From the NCBI RefSeq assembly GCF_013116745.1, contig NZ_JABFOE010000011.1:62001-126000 (forward strand): a stretch of DNA of 64,000 nt, written 5' to 3'. A program made the translations under genes and the position numbers. This document shows positions 1 through 9,669 of the stretch, one piece after another (positions within the stretch are counted from its first letter, which is position 1; each line of letters starts with the position of its first letter). The notes below the pieces were generated by a model. The model made no database searches, was not told the DNA's origin, and saw only the letters and a program-made list of their open reading frames with translations. The DNA is from Arthrobacter sp. 260 (GTDB lineage Bacteria; Actinomycetota; Actinomycetes; Actinomycetales; Micrococcaceae).

Positions 1-2593
1 TGTCATTGGTCAGGCTATCGGTGGCCAGGCTATCGGTCGACGCGGTGTCGCCCGACAGGGCGACGGCGGTGGTCTCGACGGGCGTCGGGATAGCCCAGAG
101 GCCAAGACTGACCGCCGGGCCGATTCCGAGTACGACGGCGGCAGCTACCAAGGCGGGACCGGTGCGTCGGCGCGGCGCGGAGGCGTCAGCACGTGCCTTG
201 CGGGCGATCCCGGTCTGGTGCGCGGAGAGGGCCTTGTCCGCTCCGACGAGCGCCGCGCCCGCCATGGACAGCATCAGCACCGAGACCAGAGGTCCGGTAA
301 ACGGAGTGATCAGCGCCGAGGACCCCTCCGAGACGGCGACAAAGGACAGGGCGGTGGAGAGCAACAGGGCAGCCAGACCGAGGACCCAGAGCCCACGGGC
401 CACAGCAGTGCCACGGCCGGGCAGGAACAGCGCCGCGGCAGCCAGCAGAAGGGTTGGACCGCCGACCAGAAGGGAAGCGGCCAGCGCCCACGGCCCCTCG
501 GGCAGGAAGGGCAGGGCCGCGAGTGCGGCCGTCGGGTCGTAGGCCACCGGGTAGCCGAGCAGCTGCTGCCACAGCGCGGCAGCCTCAAACGGGACGGGGA
601 CGCCGGGATCGGCCAGGACGGCCCGCAGCTGGTCGGTGGTCGAGGCGATGAAGGGGACAAAGAGGGCCAGCGCGGGCAGCAGGGACCACCACAGGGTTTT
701 GGCGCGGCGGCGGAGCAGGACGGCAGCGGTGAGGACTCCCACCACGGTCAGGGGGAGCAGCGATGGTGCGGCGGCAGTGATCGCTGCCAGCAGCAGGCCA
801 GCTGTCGCAGCGGCAGTCCAGCTGGGTACCCCGCTGATACCCGGCTTCAGCAGTACTTCGACCGGGCGACGGCGGGCGTACGCGTCGTCGTCCTCAAACG
901 CGATCGCATAGGGGCTCGACGCGGCCGGAGCCACTCCGGGCGCGTGGGGGTGGGATCCCGGCTGCGGTGCGCGCGCTCCGCCGACGGCGCGAATCAGTGC
1001 CAGTCCCGCCAGCGGCAGCAACAGGTGCACCAGCAGCGCACCCAGGCGACCACTGCCCACGGCCACCTGGAGCGCCGGCACGGCAGCCCAGAAGAAAGCT
1101 GCCCACACGCGCAGCCCCCGGCTCCAGGTCAGGGCTCCGGAAGCGAACCAGGCGGACAGTCCAGCCAGGGGAAGGGCCAACAGCACCAGGGTGACCAGGA
1201 CGACGTTGCCGTTGCCGAATCCCAGGGCGGCGAGCAGCCACAGCACGTATCCGAACGGGTCGCCGTGACCGGCCATTCCGAAGCCCAACGGGATCCACCA
1301 GCTGGACGCGTTGTTCCAGATATCCACCATCGAAGCGGAGACCGGCAGCAGGGCTCCCCCGGCCAGCGCTGGTGCGCCGATGAGCCGGTGGAGGCCTACG
1401 AGGGACACGGCCGCTAGCACTACGGTGGCCGCTATGGCACCCACGCCAATCCAGGTGCGCGATGGTGCGGCAAGGGAGCTGAAGTCTTCGGCGGCGTCGC
1501 CGGAGGGAATATAGGCGCTCTGCTCGTCGCCAATGACGGCTTCGCTGAGGTGCCCTTCCGCCGAGAAGGCGTCGATCACCGACCGGCGGTGGGACCAGAC
1601 TTCGCGGCGGGACGTGCGGAGTGCGCGGACGGTGTTGCGCGGCAGTTTCCTGGTCCGCGTGGCGCGGCGGCGGGATCGGAACAGGTCCACTGGTCGCAGG
1701 ACCGCTGAAACGCTGGCGAAGAGTTGGCTGAACCCATAGCCGGGGTCCTTGGCCAGTAGTCCCAGGACCAGCCGGCCGAATCCGCCGATGACCGCCCCGA
1801 CCGCCAGGAAGGGGACCTTCCACAGGGTTGAGTGCTTCAGCCGCAGGTAGACCTCGGCCTTGCGGGCTGCACGATGGGCGACCGTGGGATGGGTGCGGGA
1901 GCTGGCATGACGGATGACTGCGCTGGGGACCACCACGACGCGGTGTCCGGCGAGCCGGTTCCGCCAGCAGAAGTCGACGTCGTCGCCGGTGCCGGGCAGT
2001 GCGGGATCGAATCCCTCCAGGAGCTCCCAGACATCCCGCCGGATCAGCATGCCAGCGGAGTTGACGGCGAACACGTCGCTTCGCGAGTCGTATTGGCCCT
2101 GGTCGAGTTCATCGACGTCGATCAGCGTCAGCCGTTCGGCCCACCGGCTGATGGACAGGCCGACGTCTACCAGTTTCCGCCGGTTGCCCCACTCCACCTG
2201 CTTTGAGCCGGCGACGGTGACCGAAGGGGCGCGTTCGACGGCCAGGAGCAATTCCTCCAGGGCCTGGGGCTCGGGGGCAGAATCATCGTGAAGGAGCCAG
2301 AGCCATTCATGGGCGGCCTCCGATCCTTCAACCGGCGGACGACGTTCCGGCAGTTCAGCGAGACCCACCCGCACTGCCGCTCCAAAGCCAGCACGGGACG
2401 GCGCCCCCACCACCGGAGATCCGACCGGCAGTTCCAGCTGCAAAATGGACGCCGAGTCATCAGTTGACCCGGCGTCGACGCCAATCACAAAGTCGGCCGG
2501 GTGTTCCTGCGCTCCGAGAGCGGCGAGGGTGGCCGAAAGAAATGCCGAACCGTTGTGGGCGACCACAACGGCCGTGACGCGGGGGTGCTGCAG
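1..2593 (-). CDS. Large membrane glycosyltransferase, GT2 family (partial, runs off left edge)
   Basis: The open frame runs leftward from just after whiB to base 1 without a stop, giving over 860 residues, so the C-terminus is missing. The first 230 or so residues are a GT-A fold: a VVVAHNGS first strand, a VDAGSTDDS segment, an LLHDDSAPE acidic motif and a late GTGDDVDFCWRNR motif. The rest is hydrophobic, with roughly ten predicted membrane segments and arginine-rich loops. This suggests transfer of a sugar to a lipid-linked or extracellular acceptor in envelope assembly. The start is not fixed: no ATG exists in frame, a GTG at 2566 would clip the first strand, and CTG or ATT codons at 2593-2596 touch the whiB stop, which suggests translational coupling. 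The sugar and acceptor are unknown. Confidence 0.85.
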   Translation of the reverse strand, partial: MQHPRVTAVVVAHNGSAFLSATLAALGAQEHPADFVIGVDAGSTDDSASILQLELPVGSPVVGAPSRAGFGAAVRVGLAELPERRPPVEGSEAAHEWLWLLHDDSAPEPQALEELLLAVERAPSVTVAGSKQVEWGNRRKLVDVGLSISRWAERLTLIDVDELDQGQYDSRSDVFAVNSAGMLIRRDVWELLEGFDPALPGTGDDVDFCWRNRLAGHRVVVVPSAVIRHASSRTHPTVAHRAARKAEVYLRLKHSTLWKVPFLAVGAVIGGFGRLVLGLLAKDPGYGFSQLFASVSAVLRPVDLFRSRRRATRTRKLPRNTVRALRTSRREVWSHRRSVIDAFSAEGHLSEAVIGDEQSAYIPSGDAAEDFSSLAAPSRTWIGVGAIAATVVLAAVSLVGLHRLIGAPALAGGALLPVSASMVDIWNNASSWWIPLGFGMAGHGDPFGYVLWLLAALGFGNGNVVLVTLVLLALPLAGLSAWFASGALTWSRGLRVWAAFFWAAVPALQVAVGSGRLGALLVHLLLPLAGLALIRAVGGARAPQPGSHPHAPGVAPAASSPYAIAFEDDDAYARRRPVEVLLKPGISGVPSWTAAATAGLLLAAITAAAPSLLPLTVVGVLTAAVLLRRRAKTLWWSLLPALALFVPFIASTTDQLRAVLADPGVPVPFEAAALWQQLLGYPVAYDPTAALAALPFLPEGPWALAASLLVGGPTLLLAAAALFLPGRGTAVARGLWVLGLAALLLSTALSFVAVSEGSSALITPFTGPLVSVLMLSMAGAALVGADKALSAHQTGIARKARADASAPRRRTGPALVAAAVVLGIGPAVSLGLWAIPTPVETTAVALSGDTASTDSLATDSLTND

Positions 2594-2595
2594 AA

Positions 2596-3165
2596 TTAGA
2601 CCGCTCGCTTTCGTAACCGACGGCGCTCGCGCTCGGAAAGCCCACCCCAGATACCGAAGCGCTCATCATTCGCCAGCGCGTATTCGAGGCACTGCGAGCG
2701 CACGTTGCAGGCACCGCAGACCTTCTTGGCGTCGCGGGTCGACCCGCCCTTCTCGGGGAAGAACGCCTCGGGGTCGGTCTGTGCGCACAGCGAATCAGCC
2801 TGCCAGCCCAACTCCCCCTCGTCGTCGAAATCCTGCCCGATGCCCGGCAGACCGATCCAGACGGCCTGGTCGCTGCGCTCGGCTGCCTGTCGGCTCGGTG
2901 CGGGGGCCTCGGCGGGGGTGAGCCGCTGCGGCGCCAGGAGGGCCGAGGGTGATTCGTCATCGAGGTCAGTCAGGTCCTCATGAGCGGTGAGGAAGGCGGT
3001 CGCCTGGTCCTCGAGTGAACTGGCGGTGCTCTGCCGGTACCGCTCGGCTGCCTCGGGGTCTGCCGGATCGACAAACCAGTCGCTGGGGACGCCACGTGAG
3101 CCGTAGCGCGCCGAAGCCTGTGCCTCAATGGTCGTACGGTCGTGGACCTTCTCTGCCTGTCCCAT
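2596..3165 (-). CDS. whiB: WhiB-family Fe-S transcriptional regulator (WhiB2/WhmD type)
   Basis: The 189-residue protein has a long, variable, probably disordered N-terminus followed by a WhiB core in the last 75 residues. The core shows four cysteines in the order C...C-x2-C...C (SLCAQTD, KVCGACNVRSQC), the G-[IVW]-W-G-G turn (FGIWGGLSE) and a basic ERRRLRKRA tail. WhiB proteins bind a 4Fe-4S cluster and act with the primary sigma factor; WhiB2/WhmD orthologues control septation and are usually essential. The link to WhiB2 rests on its neighbours (TIGR03089, LCP, purEK, manA), not on an alignment. The length of the N-terminus makes a shorter start possible. It probably heads the unit that includes the downstream glycosyltransferase. 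Confidence 0.92.
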   Translation of the reverse strand: MGQAEKVHDRTTIEAQASARYGSRGVPSDWFVDPADPEAAERYRQSTASSLEDQATAFLTAHEDLTDLDDESPSALLAPQRLTPAEAPAPSRQAAERSDQAVWIGLPGIGQDFDDEGELGWQADSLCAQTDPEAFFPEKGGSTRDAKKVCGACNVRSQCLEYALANDERFGIWGGLSERERRRLRKRAV

Positions 3166-3293
3166 GTCAGCCCTCCCGGTGTTGCCGTTCCAGCAGCTAC
3201 TGTGGTGGATTCAGGCACGACTACTGAGCAAAAGGTGTTTGCGAGAGACTGTGCGGCCCAAGTATCCGATGTGCTGGAACTTTCCGATACCTA

Positions 3294-3309
3294 ATTACAC
3301 GCGTGTAAT
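3294..3309. promoter_or_regulatory. Perfect 16-bp palindrome in the whiB upstream region
   Basis: ATTACACGCGTGTAAT is its own reverse complement. It lies 129 bases upstream of the whiB start and 185 bases upstream of the rightward gene at 3494. The 328-base gap 3166-3493 between these divergent genes holds no credible gene and is relatively AT-rich around the palindrome, as expected for a promoter. A dimeric regulator site is the simplest reading; the regulator is unknown. Confidence 0.5.
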
Positions 3310-3493
3310 ACGTGTTCAGTCAAGCGCCGGGAGGAATCTTATAGAGTTATTTCCCAGGAACTCGTTCACGCCACGCTGAGAGTTTGTCACTTCCCCTGCG
3401 GCGTGTCCCCTGTGACACTGGCAAATCCGCAGCCGGCGGATTCCCGGCCAGAAAAAGAATTCGTACCAGGCACCAGGAAGGCGTCAACCGGTC

Positions 3494-4222
3494 ATGGCAG
3501 CATCAACGGCAGTCCCCCACCTCATGCACCAGCTCCGCACGGTCAATCCCTCGGCTCCCCGGCTGATCTGGTACGGCCCCAACAGTGAGCGGATCGAGCT
3601 CTCCGGGCGGGTGCTGGACAACTGGGTGGCCAAGACCTCCAACCTGCTGGTCGAGGAACTGGACGCCGTACCCGGGACGCGGGTTAACCTCTTGCTGCCC
3701 GGCCACTGGAAGACGCTGGTCTGGGCCCTGGCCTGCTGGCAGGTAGGGGCGGTCCCCGTCGCCAGCGCGGTGACAGCCGACACCGCCGCGGACATCGTGG
3801 TCAGCTCTGACGACACGGCGGCGGTGAACTCTCCCTCCCAGCTGCTGGTGCTGGTGGCGCTGGGCGCCCTCGACCTGAAATATCCCGGAACCATCCCTGC
3901 CGGTGCCGTTGACTATGCGGCGGAGGTGCGGGGCTACGGCGACGAGTTCCTCGACCTTCCCCCAGCGATCGAGGGTCAGACCGCCATGGAGCTGGCAGAT
4001 GGCGGGTTGAGCATGCCGGTGCTGTTCGACCGGGCTGCGGCCTGCGGCTGGACGCCGGGCGGGGTGCTCCTGGTCCCTGCCGACCTGCCCCTTGAGACAA
4101 CCCTCGCTGCGGCGGTGCACTGCTGGACCACCGGCGGCACCCTGATCGTGGCACACGCCAGTGTGGAGCTTTCCGCTGACCTAGTGGCCAGCGAACGGGT
4201 CACTGATCGCGTGGGAGCGTAG
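3494..4222 (+). CDS. TIGR03089 family protein (adenylate-forming enzyme-like fragment)
   Basis: This 242-residue protein resembles the N-terminal part of acyl-CoA synthetases (WYGPNSERIELSGRVLDNWVAK, then LLPGHWKTLVWALACWQVGAV) but lacks the C-terminal AMP-binding core and catalytic lysine region. Such proteins are known in actinobacteria as the TIGR03089 family, have no proven function and often sit beside an LCP gene, as here (6705). The ATG start follows an upstream AAGGCG-like stretch. Its last 23 bases overlap the end of the convergent gtrA-like gene. An enzymatic role should not be assumed; a structural or regulatory role is possible. Confidence 0.82.
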   Translation: MAASTAVPHLMHQLRTVNPSAPRLIWYGPNSERIELSGRVLDNWVAKTSNLLVEELDAVPGTRVNLLLPGHWKTLVWALACWQVGAVPVASAVTADTAADIVVSSDDTAAVNSPSQLLVLVALGALDLKYPGTIPAGAVDYAAEVRGYGDEFLDLPPAIEGQTAMELADGGLSMPVLFDRAAACGWTPGGVLLVPADLPLETTLAAAVHCWTTGGTLIVAHASVELSADLVASERVTDRVGA

Positions 4223-4805
4223 GTTCGCGCGGCCCAGCATCCAGGTTGTCGACAATTCCCGGTCCCGGTGCGGCGCCGGCCGGTGCATTCACCGGGCCTT
4301 CCTCTGCCCTGTCGTCGGGGTGCCCGAACAGCTCCCGGTCGTGGCTGAACGCCGGATCCTCGTCGAGTTCCACGTTGAACACCCAGAAGCGGTAGGCGAC
4401 GAACCGGAGGACAGTGGCGAGGACCGTTCCCACGATGCCGGCGAAGAACAGGGTCGGGCGATCGGTGATGTCCATCGGGTACTTGGCGATCCACACGCAC
4501 CCGGCAGCGATCCCCATGCCGATCAGGTTGATGAACACGAACATGGTCAGTTCGCGCGCCGGGTTCGGTTGCCGGCGGTGCCGGAAAGTCCAGTAGCGGT
4601 TGGCGATCCAGGCAAACACTGTGGCCACCGACGCTGACACGAAGCGGGCCTTGACCTCGCTATCGGACATCGGGCCGTGGATGAGGTACCAGAAGAGGCC
4701 GTTGTCGATGATGAAGGCGACTCCGCCGACTGCGCCAAACTTGGCAACCTCTCGCCAAAACAGGGATGCGAGGCCCCTGATGCGCTCTGCCACTGTGGAA
4801 AACAT
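4200..4805 (-). CDS. GtrA family membrane protein
   Basis: The 201-residue protein has four predicted membrane segments (FGAVGGVAFIIDNGLFWYLI, VSASVATVFAWIANRYWTF, a segment after PARELTMF, and FFAGIVGTVLATVLRFVAYRFWVF), the standard GtrA layout. GtrA proteins are thought to help flip polyprenyl-linked sugars for wall polymer or O-antigen modification. A charged, acidic tail of about 60 residues follows. I chose the ATG at 4805 because a GGAGGG stretch precedes it, although the spacing is short; an upstream start at 4880 would add a non-conserved basic stretch. The gene is convergent with and overlaps the TIGR03089 gene. Its neighbours (glycosyltransferase, LCP protein, manA) fit an envelope glycan role. 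Confidence 0.85.
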   Translation of the reverse strand: MFSTVAERIRGLASLFWREVAKFGAVGGVAFIIDNGLFWYLIHGPMSDSEVKARFVSASVATVFAWIANRYWTFRHRRQPNPARELTMFVFINLIGMGIAAGCVWIAKYPMDITDRPTLFFAGIVGTVLATVLRFVAYRFWVFNVELDEDPAFSHDRELFGHPDDRAEEGPVNAPAGAAPGPGIVDNLDAGPREPTLPRDQ

Positions 4806-4999
4806 GACCCTCCGCGGTCCGGTTGCATGCTGGTTACCCCATGATCGCGGACGTGCAATCGTGGGGGGTGCTACCACCATGCTGCATGCACAACGGCCAA
4901 TGAATCATTTTAGCTGCCAAGGTTGGGAGTTTCCTAGAAACCCACCCCACCTGGGCCCTGCATGCCAGTACCGCGCCCGGCAGTGGGTACCCTGAGTAC

Positions 5000-6181
5000 G
5001 TGACTTTTCCTGTAATCGGCGTGGTTGGCGGCGGCCAACTAGCGCGCATGATGGCCCCTGCCGCAGTCCAGCTCGGCTTCACCCTGCGCGTCCTGGCCGA
5101 AGGCCCCGACGTGTCGGCGGTGGCTGCCGTCGCCTCCTCCACGGTGGGCGACTACCGCAACCTCGAGCAGCTGCGTGCGTTCGCAGCCGGGGTGGATGTG
5201 CTGACCTTCGACCACGAGCACGTCCCCGGGGACCTGCTCCGCGCGCTGGAGGCCGACGGCGTGAACGTGCAGCCGCCGTCGTCAGCCCTCGCCCATGCGC
5301 AGGACAAGATCGTGATGCGCCGCGCCATCGACCGCCTGGGGCTGCCCAACCCGGAGTGGGACGAGGTGTCTTCGGTGACGGAGCTGTGCGCGTTCGGCGA
5401 CCGGATCGGCTGGCCGGTGGTCCTGAAGACCCCGCGCGGCGGCTACGACGGCAAGGGAGTCATGATCCTTGACTCTCCTTCCGACACCTCCCGTGCAGCC
5501 TCCTGGTTCACGGGAGGCGCCCTGCTCGCCGAAGCGAAGGTGGACTTCAGCCGCGAACTCTCAGCCCTGGTGGCGCGGACCCCGTCGGGTTCATCCCTGG
5601 CCTGGCCGGTGGTGCACTCGATCCAGGTGGACGGCGTCTGCGACGAGGTCATCGCGCCCGCAGCCGATCTTCCCGCTGACCTTGCGACGGCGATCGGTGC
5701 CGCAGCACTGCGCATTGCCGATGAGCTGGCGGTGACCGGAGTGATGGCCGTCGAACTGTTCCAGACCCCCGGGACCGAGGCAGGGTTCATGGTGAATGAA
5801 CTGGCCATGCGGCCCCACAACTCGGGCCACTGGACGATGGACGGTGCGGTCACCGGCCAGTTCGAGCAGCACCTTCGGGCAGTCCTGGACCTGCCACTGG
5901 GAAGCACCGCGACGCTCGGCGAGGTGACAGTGATGAAGAACTTTCTGGGCGGCAGCAACGTTGACCTCTTTAGTGCCTATCCTGTGGCACTGGCGGCCGA
6001 ACCCGCCGTGAAGATCCACACCTACGGCAAGGACGTCCGGCCGGGTCGCAAGATTGGCCACGTCAATGCCGTGGCACTGGCCGGCGAAAGCCTCTCCACC
6101 GTCCGGGACCGGGCGGAGCGGACCGCAGCTATCCTCAGGGACGGGCTGGACGGTCCAGACATCCGGAAGGAAAACACGTGA
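5000..6181 (+). CDS. purK: N5-carboxyaminoimidazole ribonucleotide synthase PurK
   Basis: PurK uses ATP and bicarbonate to convert aminoimidazole ribonucleotide to N5-CAIR in purine synthesis. The 393-residue protein shows the N-terminal [12 protein letters not shown] nucleotide fold, the ATP-grasp glycine loop [10 protein letters not shown] near residue 148, and the late [15 protein letters not shown] metal and product-binding motif. The start is a GTG at 5000. The sequence TACCCT lies 9-14 bases upstream and no Shine-Dalgarno is visible, so a leaderless transcript is possible. Its stop overlaps purE by four bases, so the two are translationally coupled and form one pathway step pair. Confidence 0.97.
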   Translation: MTFPVIGVVGGGQLARMMAPAAVQLGFTLRVLAEGPDVSAVAAVASSTVGDYRNLEQLRAFAAGVDVLTFDHEHVPGDLLRALEADGVNVQPPSSALAHAQDKIVMRRAIDRLGLPNPEWDEVSSVTELCAFGDRIGWPVVLKTPRGGYDGKGVMILDSPSDTSRAASWFTGGALLAEAKVDFSRELSALVARTPSGSSLAWPVVHSIQVDGVCDEVIAPAADLPADLATAIGAAALRIADELAVTGVMAVELFQTPGTEAGFMVNELAMRPHNSGHWTMDGAVTGQFEQHLRAVLDLPLGSTATLGEVTVMKNFLGGSNVDLFSAYPVALAAEPAVKIHTYGKDVRPGRKIGHVNAVALAGESLSTVRDRAERTAAILRDGLDGPDIRKENT

Positions 6182-6708
6182 ACAACCCTCTAGTGGGCCT
6201 GGTAATGGGCTCCGATTCGGACTGGCCCGTCATGGAGGCCGCCGCGCAGGCCCTGACCGAATTCTCGGTGCCCTATGAGGTGGACGTGGTGTCCGCGCAC
6301 CGGATGCCCACCGAAATGATCGCGTACGGGCAGGACGCCCATGACCGTGGCATCCGGGTCATCATCGCTGGTGCCGGCGGCGCCGCCCACCTGCCGGGGA
6401 TGCTGGCGTCGGTCACCCCCCTGCCAGTGATCGGCGTCCCGGTGCCATTGAAGTTTCTTGACGGAATGGATTCGCTGCTCTCGATCGTCCAGATGCCCGC
6501 CGGGGTTCCGGTAGCTACGGTGTCGATCGGCGGCGCCCGCAACGCCGGCCTCCTCGCCGTGCGGATCCTCGCCGCAGGCGAAGGGACCCTGGCCGATCGC
6601 CTCCGCGGCGAGCTCATCACTTTCGCTGCCGATCTGCGGCAGACCGCCGTCGACAAAGGCACCGCGCTCCGCGCCCGGGCAGCCGCCCCGGAAGGCAGCG
6701 GCGTATGA
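6178..6708 (+). CDS. purE: N5-carboxyaminoimidazole ribonucleotide mutase PurE (class I)
   Basis: PurE moves the carboxyl group of N5-CAIR to give CAIR, the step after PurK. The 176-residue protein has the class I signature GSDSDWPVM at the N-terminus, SAHRMP near residue 43, and the [12 protein letters not shown] loop, all substrate-binding elements. Overlap with purK and with the following LCP gene (ATGA at 6705) indicates one operon. The C-terminal 20 residues are an alanine and arginine-rich extension typical of actinobacterial PurE. Confidence 0.97.
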   Translation: MNNPLVGLVMGSDSDWPVMEAAAQALTEFSVPYEVDVVSAHRMPTEMIAYGQDAHDRGIRVIIAGAGGAAHLPGMLASVTPLPVIGVPVPLKFLDGMDSLLSIVQMPAGVPVATVSIGGARNAGLLAVRILAAGEGTLADRLRGELITFAADLRQTAVDKGTALRARAAAPEGSGV

Positions 6709-8297
6709 GCCAGCACCCCGGCACCGAGGGCCACTGGCAGTTGACCGACCCGGTCCGCTACCCCCAGTCCGCCCCGCCCAGGGTCCGCACCAAACGCGCC
6801 TTCGTCCTGCTCCTGTTGACCCTGGTGTTGCCTGGCTCCGCGCAGATCGTCGCCGGGAACCGCGCCCTGGGCCGGCGGGCACTGGTGGTGACCTTCTTTG
6901 TCTGGCTGGCCGTGGCGGCAGCGATCATCGTCGCCGCAACCAACCGCACCGCTCTGGTGAGCGTGGTGACCCACCAGTGGTGGTCGCTCGTGTTGATCAT
7001 CGTGCTGCTCGCACTGGCCGTGTCCTGGGCGATTCTGTTCCTGAACACGCTGCGGATCATCAGGCCTCCCCTGCTGGAGCGGTCAATGCGCCCGCTGGTG
7101 GCCGGATCGCTGGTGGCCCTGATGGTGGTCACCAGCGGCTCCCTCGCCTACGGTGCCTACCTGCTCAACGTCAGCCGCGGTACCTTCGGCTCGATCTTCC
7201 AGGCTGGTCCCGCGTTCGACCCGGTGGATGGCCGCTACAACTTCCTGCTGATGGGCGGCGACGCCGGTGAGGACCGCACCGGCCGCCGGCCGGACAGCAT
7301 CTCGGTGATCAGCGTGGACACGTCCACCGGTGCCGCCGTCACCTTCAGCATTCCCCGCAACCTGCAGAACGCCCCGTTCACCGAGGATTCCCCGCTCTGG
7401 GAGATCTATCCGGACGGGTACAACTGCGGGGATGAGTGCATCATCAACAGCCTTTACCCGGTGGTCGCCCAGGACTACCCCGACCTGTATCCCGATTCCG
7501 CCGACCCCGGCGCGGAAGCCATGATGGACGCGGCAGGTGGGGTTCTCGGCATCGAGGTCCAGGCCTACATTCTGGTGGACATGGAGGGCTTCTCCCAGGT
7601 GATCGACGCCATGGGCGGCATCACCATCGACGCTGGCGGCTGGGTTCCTATTACGTCCGCCGAGATTCCTGGCACCGACCCGATCCGGCACTACCCTCCC
7701 TCAGGGTGGATCGCCCCGGGGGTTCAGACCCTCGACGGGTACCAGGCTCTCTGGTACGCCAGGTCACGGGAGTTCGTCACCGACTATCACCGGATCGCCC
7801 GACAGCAGTGCGTACAGCAGGCGATGATCGCCCAACTGGATCCAGCAACAGTGCTGACCCGGTTTGAGGACCTGGCCAGTGCCGGGGCCGAGATCGTCGA
7901 AACGGACATCGCCCTGGACCAGTTGGGAAGCTTTGTGGACCTGGCACTGAAAGCCAAGGACCACGAAACCCGGCGCCTCACCATCGGCCCACCCGACTTC
8001 GGTACAGCTGCCGACAACTTCGTCACCTACCCTGTCTTCGAGGAGATTCACTCCCGGGTCCAGGAGACCCTCGCCGAAGACGTTTCGGCCTCCGCCGCCG
8101 ACCTGCCGGTGCCAGGCACGTCCGACGCGCCGGACGTGGCAGCCGTCTTCCAGTCCACCCAGCTGCCGGGCACGGTTCCCGCACAGCTCACGGAGCCCGA
8201 GATCACCGAGGAATACCTGCAGCAACTGGCCATCAACGGTGACATTCCCACCCTCAGCACCCTGCTGGACAACAATGGGGAATGCAGCCCCGCCTAA
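6705..8297 (+). CDS. LCP family (LytR-CpsA-Psr) cell wall polymer ligase
   Basis: LCP enzymes attach lipid-linked glycopolymers to peptidoglycan outside the membrane. The 530-residue protein has a short cytoplasmic N-terminus, about four hydrophobic segments between residues 30 and 150 (more than the single anchor of classic LCP proteins), then the LCP domain with [20 protein letters not shown], whose arginines bind the pyrophosphate lipid. [20 protein letters not shown] is the second conserved basic block. The start overlaps purE by four bases and manA begins 13 bases after its stop, so it shares an operon with purine and mannose genes. The polymer transferred cannot be told from sequence. 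Confidence 0.93.
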   Translation: MSQHPGTEGHWQLTDPVRYPQSAPPRVRTKRAFVLLLLTLVLPGSAQIVAGNRALGRRALVVTFFVWLAVAAAIIVAATNRTALVSVVTHQWWSLVLIIVLLALAVSWAILFLNTLRIIRPPLLERSMRPLVAGSLVALMVVTSGSLAYGAYLLNVSRGTFGSIFQAGPAFDPVDGRYNFLLMGGDAGEDRTGRRPDSISVISVDTSTGAAVTFSIPRNLQNAPFTEDSPLWEIYPDGYNCGDECIINSLYPVVAQDYPDLYPDSADPGAEAMMDAAGGVLGIEVQAYILVDMEGFSQVIDAMGGITIDAGGWVPITSAEIPGTDPIRHYPPSGWIAPGVQTLDGYQALWYARSREFVTDYHRIARQQCVQQAMIAQLDPATVLTRFEDLASAGAEIVETDIALDQLGSFVDLALKAKDHETRRLTIGPPDFGTAADNFVTYPVFEEIHSRVQETLAEDVSASAADLPVPGTSDAPDVAAVFQSTQLPGTVPAQLTEPEITEEYLQQLAINGDIPTLSTLLDNNGECSPA

Positions 8298-8310
8298 CGA
8301 AACGAGACCC

Positions 8311-9573
8311 ATGTACCTGCTGGAGAACACCCTGCGGCCCTACGCCTGGGGATCCGAAACGGCAATCGCCGAGCTGCTCGGACGGGTTCCGACAGGTGGA
8401 CCGGAAGCGGAGCTGTGGATCGGCGCCCACCCGGATTCACCGTCGCGCGTATTGCTCGAGGATGGCACGCAGGAGGATCTTGACCACCTGATCGCCGCAG
8501 ACCCGGAGCGCGCCCTGGGTGCAGCAACCCGTGAGCACTTCGGCGACCGGCTCCCGTTCCTGCTGAAGGTGCTCGCCGCTGCGGCGCCGCTCTCGCTCCA
8601 GGTCCACCCCAGCAGTGAGCAGGCTACAGCAGGGTTTGAGGCAGAAAACGCAGCAGGCGTTCCGGCCGACGCCCCCCACCGCAGCTACCGGGACGGGTTC
8701 CACAAACCCGAAATGCTTCTCGCCCTCACCCCCTTCGAGGCGCTGTGCGGGTTCCGCCCGGCTTCGGAGGCGGCCGGCGTGTTTGAGCACCTGGTCAGCG
8801 TGATCGAGGACACCGGGGCGAACGTCCCCGCGCTGCTGGCCGACGTCGTCAGCGACCTCCGCCACCCGGATCAGGGTGAGGCACTGCGCGGCGCCTTCAC
8901 CCGCCTCCTCACCGACGACGGCACACCGCAGGCGGTCGAGGCCGTCACCGCAGCCCTCGCCGAGGCGCCCGGGAAGGACGCCGCGACGGTCAGGGACCTC
9001 GCCGCTCACTACCCCAACGACCCCGGGGTGCTGGTCTCCCTGCTCCTGAACCGGGTGTCCCTGAAACCCGGCCAGGCCATTTACCTGCCTGCCGGGAACG
9101 TCCACGCCTACCTGAGCGGCCTCGGGATTGAAGTGATGGCTGCATCGGACAATGTCCTGCGCGGCGGTCTCACCCCCAAGCACATCGACGTCCCCGAACT
9201 GCTGCGCACCGTCCGGTTCGAAACGGTTAAAGTACCCGCCGTCGAGGTCCGCCACACCCCGCTCGGCCAGGAGGTGTACTGCCCGCCCTTCGAAGAGTTC
9301 GCCCTGCAACGCCTCGACCTGCGCACCGGATCCGATTCGATGGCCTCCTCCGACGTGCCGCTGGCCCAGAACGGGCCCGTGCTGGTCCTCGCCGTCTCCG
9401 GGAGCATCGTCCTGGACTCACCCCGGGGCGATCTCCTTCTCCCCCGCGGATCAAGCGCCTTCGTCCCGGCCAACGAGGCCCCCGTCATGGTGAAGCTCGC
9501 CTCCGGGACCGGCCCGGACACCGACAACGACGACGACGGCGCCCTAGCCTTCGCCGTCACCCTCCCCGGCTGA
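8311..9573 (+). CDS. manA: Mannose-6-phosphate isomerase, class I
   Basis: ManA interconverts fructose-6-phosphate and mannose-6-phosphate, feeding GDP-mannose for envelope glycans. The 420-residue protein starts MYLLENTLRPYAWGSE. The zinc and active-site motifs are LQVHPSSEQA, FHKPEMLLALTPFEALCGFRP and LKPGQAIYLPAGNVHAYLSG. I chose the ATG at 8311 because the family N-terminus begins there; a longer frame starting inside the LCP gene has no similarity upstream. It is the last gene of the purK-purE-LCP-manA run; a small hairpin at 9622-9635 follows. Confidence 0.96.
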   Translation: MYLLENTLRPYAWGSETAIAELLGRVPTGGPEAELWIGAHPDSPSRVLLEDGTQEDLDHLIAADPERALGAATREHFGDRLPFLLKVLAAAAPLSLQVHPSSEQATAGFEAENAAGVPADAPHRSYRDGFHKPEMLLALTPFEALCGFRPASEAAGVFEHLVSVIEDTGANVPALLADVVSDLRHPDQGEALRGAFTRLLTDDGTPQAVEAVTAALAEAPGKDAATVRDLAAHYPNDPGVLVSLLLNRVSLKPGQAIYLPAGNVHAYLSGLGIEVMAASDNVLRGGLTPKHIDVPELLRTVRFETVKVPAVEVRHTPLGQEVYCPPFEEFALQRLDLRTGSDSMASSDVPLAQNGPVLVLAVSGSIVLDSPRGDLLLPRGSSAFVPANEAPVMVKLASGTGPDTDNDDDGALAFAVTLPG

Positions 9574-9669
9574 CCCTGCCCCTGCTGCCGCCCCACAGAA
9601 GTGCCGGGAAGGCAGGCCCATGACCACCAATGGTCGGGGGTGTCGGCCGGGTTTCCCTAAGATAGACGG

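Noticed and set aside
218-1417. A 399-residue + strand frame over the left end
   Set aside because: It is antisense to the membrane glycosyltransferase, has low-complexity Gln/Gly-rich composition and no motifs; typical of high-GC shadow frames.
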